This document shows positions 58,694-64,000 of a stretch of DNA of 64,000 bases, in pieces (positions within the stretch are counted from its first letter, which is position 1; the number at the start of each line of letters is the position of its first letter). The DNA lies in the NCBI RefSeq assembly GCF_947623445.1, contig NC_135243.1:24498479-24562478 (forward strand), in the 5' to 3' direction. This DNA comes from Clavelina lepadiformis (taxonomy: Eukaryota > Chordata > Ascidiacea > Aplousobranchia > Clavelinidae). The position numbers and the translations under genes were made by a program. The notes under the pieces were generated by a model. It was not told the origin of the DNA and ran no database searches. It saw nothing but the letters and a program-made list of their open reading frames with translations.

Positions 58694-61600
58694 ATGTCTG
58701 CTCTGAAGTACCCAAATGCTCGTAAAGATGCCTCTGTTGTTGATGATTATCATGGCACAAAGGTAGGTATTTGCCTGAATTAATTTTGTTTCTTAACACT
58801 TTTAAAATAACGTTAGTAAAGGTATATATATGTATGCAATGCCCTCTTTGCCAAAAATATGTTACATGCCATTTAGTCAAGGCTGTATTTGCAACTAGAT
58901 GTTTTATTTGATTATATGGTTTAACCTATATGTCTTTTCTTATTATTATCACTCTCAGTCAATATACAGTATATATAATTCAGTTTTGTAATTTGTGGGC
59001 TAATGTAAAATCTAGCAATTAATTTAGTTTTAGGTTTTTCTTTTCACTAGATGCCAGATTTTTACACTTGGATGGAAGACCCTGATTGTGATGAAACAAA
59101 AGCATTTGTTGAAGCACAAAATGAAATTTCAGTCCCATACTTAAAGGAATGTCCTCACAGAGAAAAGTTTTTTGACCGGTATTTGAACATTTTTAAATGC
59201 AATTGTTACAGATTGTTTCGTTATTCTTTGGATCCAAAACTGTATTCTCAGGATAAGCTTGAGCACATCAGCTCTAATAGCAGCTCTAATAGAACAGCTC
59301 ACAAACTTTGGTCACAATGCCCCTGTGGTTGGAACAGTGCTTTTTGTAGAATAGTTAGATCACTTTTTCAGCTTTAACATGCACACTTGGACTTCTAAAG
59401 AAATCCTTTAATTCACAAATTCTGACTCGTGGCTACTCCCACATCTACATTCACGCTAATTTTCAAGATTTAAATTCCGTTTCTGTTAATTTTTCTTTTC
59501 TTGGAAATTTCTTCCATGACCACGTTGATCAAATTTTGTTTAGTCGTTTCTAGTAATTGTGTTACAGAGCACTTTGCGTTTGTTGCAGAAGCTGAAATGA
59601 CAGTTCAGAAATAAGATCTATGAGTTTTTTAAATTCGTCTAACTGTTTTTCTTTAAATCACAGGTTTTCACCTTTTGCTTTGTGTCTACTTTGCATTGTT
59701 TTATTGAAGCTCATTCTATTTCAGATTGACTGAACTTTACAACTATCCAAAATATTCGTGTCCATTTAAAAGGGGTTCTCACTACTACTACTTCATGAAC
59801 AGCGGCTTGCAAAATCAAAGGTAGAAAAATAAACAGTTTTACATGACAATTAATATGCATATATACAAAATATTAACATTTTGTTCTGTCAAACTGCCTT
59901 GAAAAAACTGCAGCAAGTCATGCCTAGAAAATACGGGTCATAGAGTCATGTCACTGTGTATGACTTAGCTGCATTATACGTGTAGGTTTTTAATATGTAT
60001 AGTCTATGCAATTAGTGAAAGTAAGACATGTGTTTATGTATATATTCAAACAGTTGATAGTAACGAGCACTAATTAAGCTAAACAGTGGGATTTTGTTAT
60101 TTTCCAATCTCTCACAATTCGTACAAATTATCAAGGAACAGGTTCCCTTTCATTTATGTTATTAACGTTTAAGAGTTTTCATTTTAATATTAGTGCATGT
60201 CGTCTCGTTTTACTAATCTGGAAAGCTCACTTACCCAACACAATGGTTCGTGGTTGAAATCATTCAGACGACGAGATCCCACTGTACAATGGCTTGATAC
60301 CAACAAATGCTGAACTATAGGCTGACTGCTGCTAGACAAGCTTTGATGTGTTGACTTTATCTCACCGCAGTGTCATGTACAAGCAAGCCAACCTCAGCAG
60401 TGAACCACGAGTCTTTCTTGACCCGAACAAACTCTCCGATGACGGGACAGTTTCCTTGAGTGGACGGAGGTTCAGCGAAGACGGCAGATATTTTGCTTAC
60501 GGCCTCAGTAATAGTGGATCAGACTGGATCACTATAAAGGTAACAGCTCTGGCTAAAACATATTCTTGAATAATTTGTTTCTTTGTGTATGTATGACGTA
60601 CATGAAGATATGCAGCTGTGTGATATTGCTGTCTGCTTATCTTCTTTTAGTATTATAATATGTTTAAAAGGATTAAGATCTCATAACAAAGTCATTTGAT
60701 AGTCAACTAACTCGCAACTTTAATCACTTTGCATGTTCAGAGTAAATAGAAGCGTCTTTTAGTTTCTGTCATGCCGTTTATTATTATTATTATTTTGCAT
60801 CCTCCAGCATAGAAATGAAAACAATCATGTTGTAGAAGTTTAACTCAGATATTTTTTGACTGTTTATTCCTTACTTTTTCACATCATTTAACTCAGTGCT
60901 TGCTACTATTTAAGCGTTGTATACTTTTCCATCTAAGTAATATCTTCGTTTTACCTTCTTCATCCAGTTTAAAGACGCTGAGAACGAGAAAGACCTTCCT
61001 GATGTGCTGGAGCGAGTGAAGTTCAGTAGCATGGCGTGGACCCACGACAACAAGGGAATGTTTTACAACGTCGGTTGGATGCATTTTTTCTGCATACAAC
61101 TTGCCCTAGCTTTGACACTGCCTTAATTATAATGCAGTTTGCCATATTGCAACATTTTTATCTGCTTTTTGCTGAGTTACGAACATGTCGTCCCCAAAGT
61201 ACATGATGCACACCGTGCTATCACGATGCTATTCGACACTATAGCAAAGCCTGGTTCATTGCTGTCTTTTATGTGACACGTTGTGTATTTTAGGCCTATG
61301 TCGACCAAGAAGGAAAGACAGACGGCACTGAAGTGACATCAAATATCAATCAAAAGGTGAGATTGCTTCAGACTTAATTGACGATTGCCAACGCATCAAC
61401 AGCACTTTTAAACTTGCTTCACCTTGTTAGGCTACAAAACTGTTGCAATTTACCCTCGACTTATTTACGTTCTTTAGTTATTTTACCATCGGCTTGGAAC
61501 CAAACAATCTGACGACGTTTTATTTGCTGAGTTTAAAGACAACCCACGTTGGATGAGGTTTGCAAGTTTATTGTATTATATACAACTAATGTTGGAACAG

Positions 61601-63466
61601 CATTTCTGGAGATAATCTTCTATTTGATGTCAGGCTTATATTTGGTGTTAAAATGCATTGTTGCTTCGGTAACTTCTATCATTGAGTATCTGGAGACATC
61701 AAATATTATTTTGTCATTTGCTGCCAATATAGAGATGTTAATAAAGTTTGGTCGTACCATTTTTTGTGGCATGGACGACGGATAAAATGTTGCTTGGAGG
61801 CACCTTAATTATTCTGCGTGCCTGAGCACATGTTTGCTCTATCACTGGCATCACAGGAATCATAATTTATGTTTTATATCCTGCTCAGTTTGGTTAGAGA
61901 AGTTGTCAACGCAAGCACGATTCTTGTCTTTTTTATCCGTGTGCACTTTACTACTCACTATCCTTTCTCTTATTCATTTTAGTGGTGCTCAGCTTTCCGA
62001 TGATGGAAACTATGTGTTATTGAGCATATCTGAAGGCTGTGACCCCGTCAATCGACTCTGGTATGTCGATCTTCGTACACTAGATGGCGGCATAAGCAGT
62101 ATACCAGCGTGGGTGAAGCTGGTGGACAATTTTGACGCAGAGTACGAGGTGGATCACATGCAGTGGTTATTTTGTACTCACTAGCACTGCTGATACCAGA
62201 GATTATCATCATATTGTGCTGTCACTGTGGCATTGTGATGCAATTTCTTATTATGTTGTCTGCTCTTGTGACAACAATATTATTATGGACATTATGTTAA
62301 CTGCTCTTGTTATAATAATATTTCTATTAACTAGTTATTGGCAAATAGCTTAAACCATTAACTATAATCATGTTGTTATTAGTACATAACCAACGAAGGG
62401 AGTTTGTTCACTTTCAAGACCAATCTTAACGCTCCAAGGTACAAGCTAATCAACATAGACATCACAAAACCTGACATGGTATGACGAATGTGATATTCTG
62501 TGAATAATTATTATTGTTTGTCAACTCACACAATTTTAAATAATTTTGGAAATGTTTTAATCAAGATGCCACCATATGTAATTCTAATAGGCTTAAATTA
62601 TTTACAGGTCATTCTCAACTCAAATTGCTTTATTTCTTTTTTCAACAATTGCAACAAAAGCGTCTGTTTCTTAACTCTTAGCAACTTGGACAAATAAATT
62701 AGATTAGCAGTAAAGTAATCACCCAACCTAAACCTTTGTCTATAGTTATACAGCCTACCATTGGATAAGTATATGCTATAGCTTGATTATGTACCAAGTA
62801 GTGAACTTAGTCATATCTTCATCCGCCACCCTGTGCAGAATGAATGGAAGACACTGATAGCTGAACATGACAGTGATGTGTTGGAATGGGCGACATGTGT
62901 CAATCAGGATAAGTTGGTTGTGGAATATCTCAGAGATGTCAAGGTAATTGTTCATATTTATGTTGAGCTAACAACCATCTATGTGCCTTTGTATTGTGTT
63001 TCTTGTGTTTTTTCCCACCAGCAAAGTTGATTTTCCAAAGCATTCAGTTGCTTTGTCATAGATGTTAAGACACCAGCATTACATATGAGTTGAATCTTAA
63101 TCATCATTTATTCATAAAAGCTGTGTTCGTGTTTGTTTCACTGGATCACCAGTTTCAAAGATCTTAACCAATACCTTTGATTGTTATGTTATTGATTCCC
63201 TGTACTCCGAGTGCGTTTGATGGAATATTTTGAGGTGAAATCTCTGCTTTTCCAAAATTTAACCTCTTTTATTGACGCAGAGTGCTTTGGAGTTGCGGCA
63301 ACTCAAGGACGGAAGTTTGTTGAAGAAATTTCCTCTCGACGTGGGATCTGTCGTCGGATTTTCCGGACGAAAAGAGCAGAATGAAATTTTTTATCAATTT
63401 ACTTCATTTCTGTCGCCGGGAATCATATTTCATTATGATTTTGAAAAAAGTGAACCGCATTCAGAG
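58694..63466 (+). CDS. PREP: Prolyl endopeptidase (prolyl oligopeptidase, S9A), 5' part
   Basis: Eleven exons are 58694-58762, 59051-59178, 59725-59820, 60371-60539, 60968-61069, 61294-61356, 61478-61557, 61983-62148, 62383-62478, 62839-62943 and 63281-63466. They are in one frame (420 codons). The enzyme is a cytosolic serine peptidase that cuts short proline-containing peptides. The part seen is the N-terminal segment and the seven-bladed propeller. Near-identical landmarks to vertebrate PREP include [50 protein letters not shown] and [13 protein letters not shown]. The catalytic Ser/Asp/His domain (about 290 residues) lies beyond the right edge. There is no signal peptide, as expected. Donors at 61070 (GTCGGT) and 63467 (GTTAGA) are weak but supported by homology. 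Confidence 0.93.
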
Positions 63467-64000
63467 GTTAGAATATCTTCTAACTTAAAATTTTGGATGA
63501 ATTCTAAGGAAGTTGTCAACGACAGCAAGCCTACATGCCACATGCTTGTACATATTATTCCTAATAAAAATACTTGCAGTCTTAGCAACTTAAAACTGAG
63601 CTCATCTCAAAACATATTTGCCTACTTATGGGAGATGAAGTGTTTGTTATGTTGAGAAATCTTTAAAATTCACCTTATCATGGTGCATTATTTGAGTCCG
63701 CATGTTTGTTGTTGCCTTGTTCAAAATATGCTGCATAGGTTGTGCTGTTCTTACCTTGCTGATAGTTTTCACCGATTTTCTGTTCAAACTTTAGATGATT
63801 CAATGTCGTTCAAGGACCCTTTTATTAATAGTATGGAATGGGCTCAATCTGCGTTTACAACAAATAATTTGCCAATATACTAATTTTCACTATTTATATT
63901 GATTTCATTGTTTGACTGATTAATTACCAGTAAATACAAATTACATGATTTTTATCAGGATGAAGGATTTTCAGTTAATTTCATAGAATGTTTTAAACTA
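63467..64000. other. PREP intron 11 (runs off the window)
   Basis: The next expected PREP segment is not present before the window ends, so this stretch is intron. Its small ORFs are not coding. Confidence 0.7.

Noticed and set aside
61549-61785. ORF extending PREP exon 61478-61557
   Set aside because: It is in a PREP intron; the next exon at 61983 continues the family sequence exactly.
1-64000. CRISPR arrays, rRNA genes, canonical tRNA genes, bacterial-type promoters
   Set aside because: No regular direct-repeat/spacer arrays or rRNA blocks were seen, and no complete cloverleaf candidate. The sequence is eukaryotic and only one SINE-like pol III box pair was noted.

Overview
The window looks like nuclear DNA of a solitary ascidian, most likely a Ciona species. 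It is AT-rich, has many short phase-consistent introns, has metazoan gene types (ADAM protease, ZP module, prolyl endopeptidase) and carries many short non-autonomous hAT-type elements. The species assignment is inference; nothing in the window proves it. All gene models were built by hand from reading frame, splice-site and intron-phase continuity, with no transcript or homology search.

1-41,300 is a duplicated region. An ADAM-type metalloprotease/disintegrin gene occurs three times on the + strand: copy 1 (3' part only, 153-6790), copy 2 (10560-17011) and copy 3 (28380-35033). Copy 1 splices in phase from its EGF module into a nine-exon stretch (eight splice-linked coding exons after the junction exon) encoding a complete ZP module with a polybasic cleavage site. 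Copies 2 and 3 stop after the EGF module and keep only decayed ZP exons, joined by the same deletion. Each copy has its own in-frame nonsense codon: TAA in the Cys-rich domain of copy 1, TAG exactly at the catalytic Glu codon of HExxH in copy 2, and two TAGs in the disintegrin exon of copy 3. Copies 2 and 3 have an RGD tripeptide at the tip of the disintegrin loop.

Downstream of copies 2 and 3, as part of the same duplicated block of about 11-12 kb, lies a three-exon gene for a small intracellular-looking protein (19347-20831 and 39,0xx; CDS 38564-40049). A third relative (22941-25564) keeps the promoter and the first half of that domain but continues into unrelated Ser/Glu-rich and basic exons. 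The same N-terminal domain reappears at 44114-45939 fused to a TKL-like protein kinase. This makes a local family of one unrecognised domain in three architectures.

47,688-56,575 holds secreted-protein genes. A four-exon gene (47688-48896) encodes a signal peptide, a coiled coil and a small cysteine module. Two paralogous minus-strand genes (49978-53040, 11 exons; 54783-56575, 9 exons) share a signal peptide and a series of short Phe/Gly/Asn-rich and amphipathic segments alternating with acidic ones. The second contains a strongly cationic amphipathic helix. They resemble antimicrobial-peptide precursors in layout, although no known family was recognised. A 44-codon + strand ORF with a signal peptide lies between them.

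58,694 to the end carries the 5' part (11 exons, 420 codons) of prolyl endopeptidase (PREP); its catalytic triad lies beyond the window. The remaining DNA is intergenic or intronic. It holds one degenerate LTR retroelement, at least five hAT-like short elements (two with perfect 8-bp target duplications and matching empty sites in the sister copies), several minisatellites and a tRNA-like SINE candidate.
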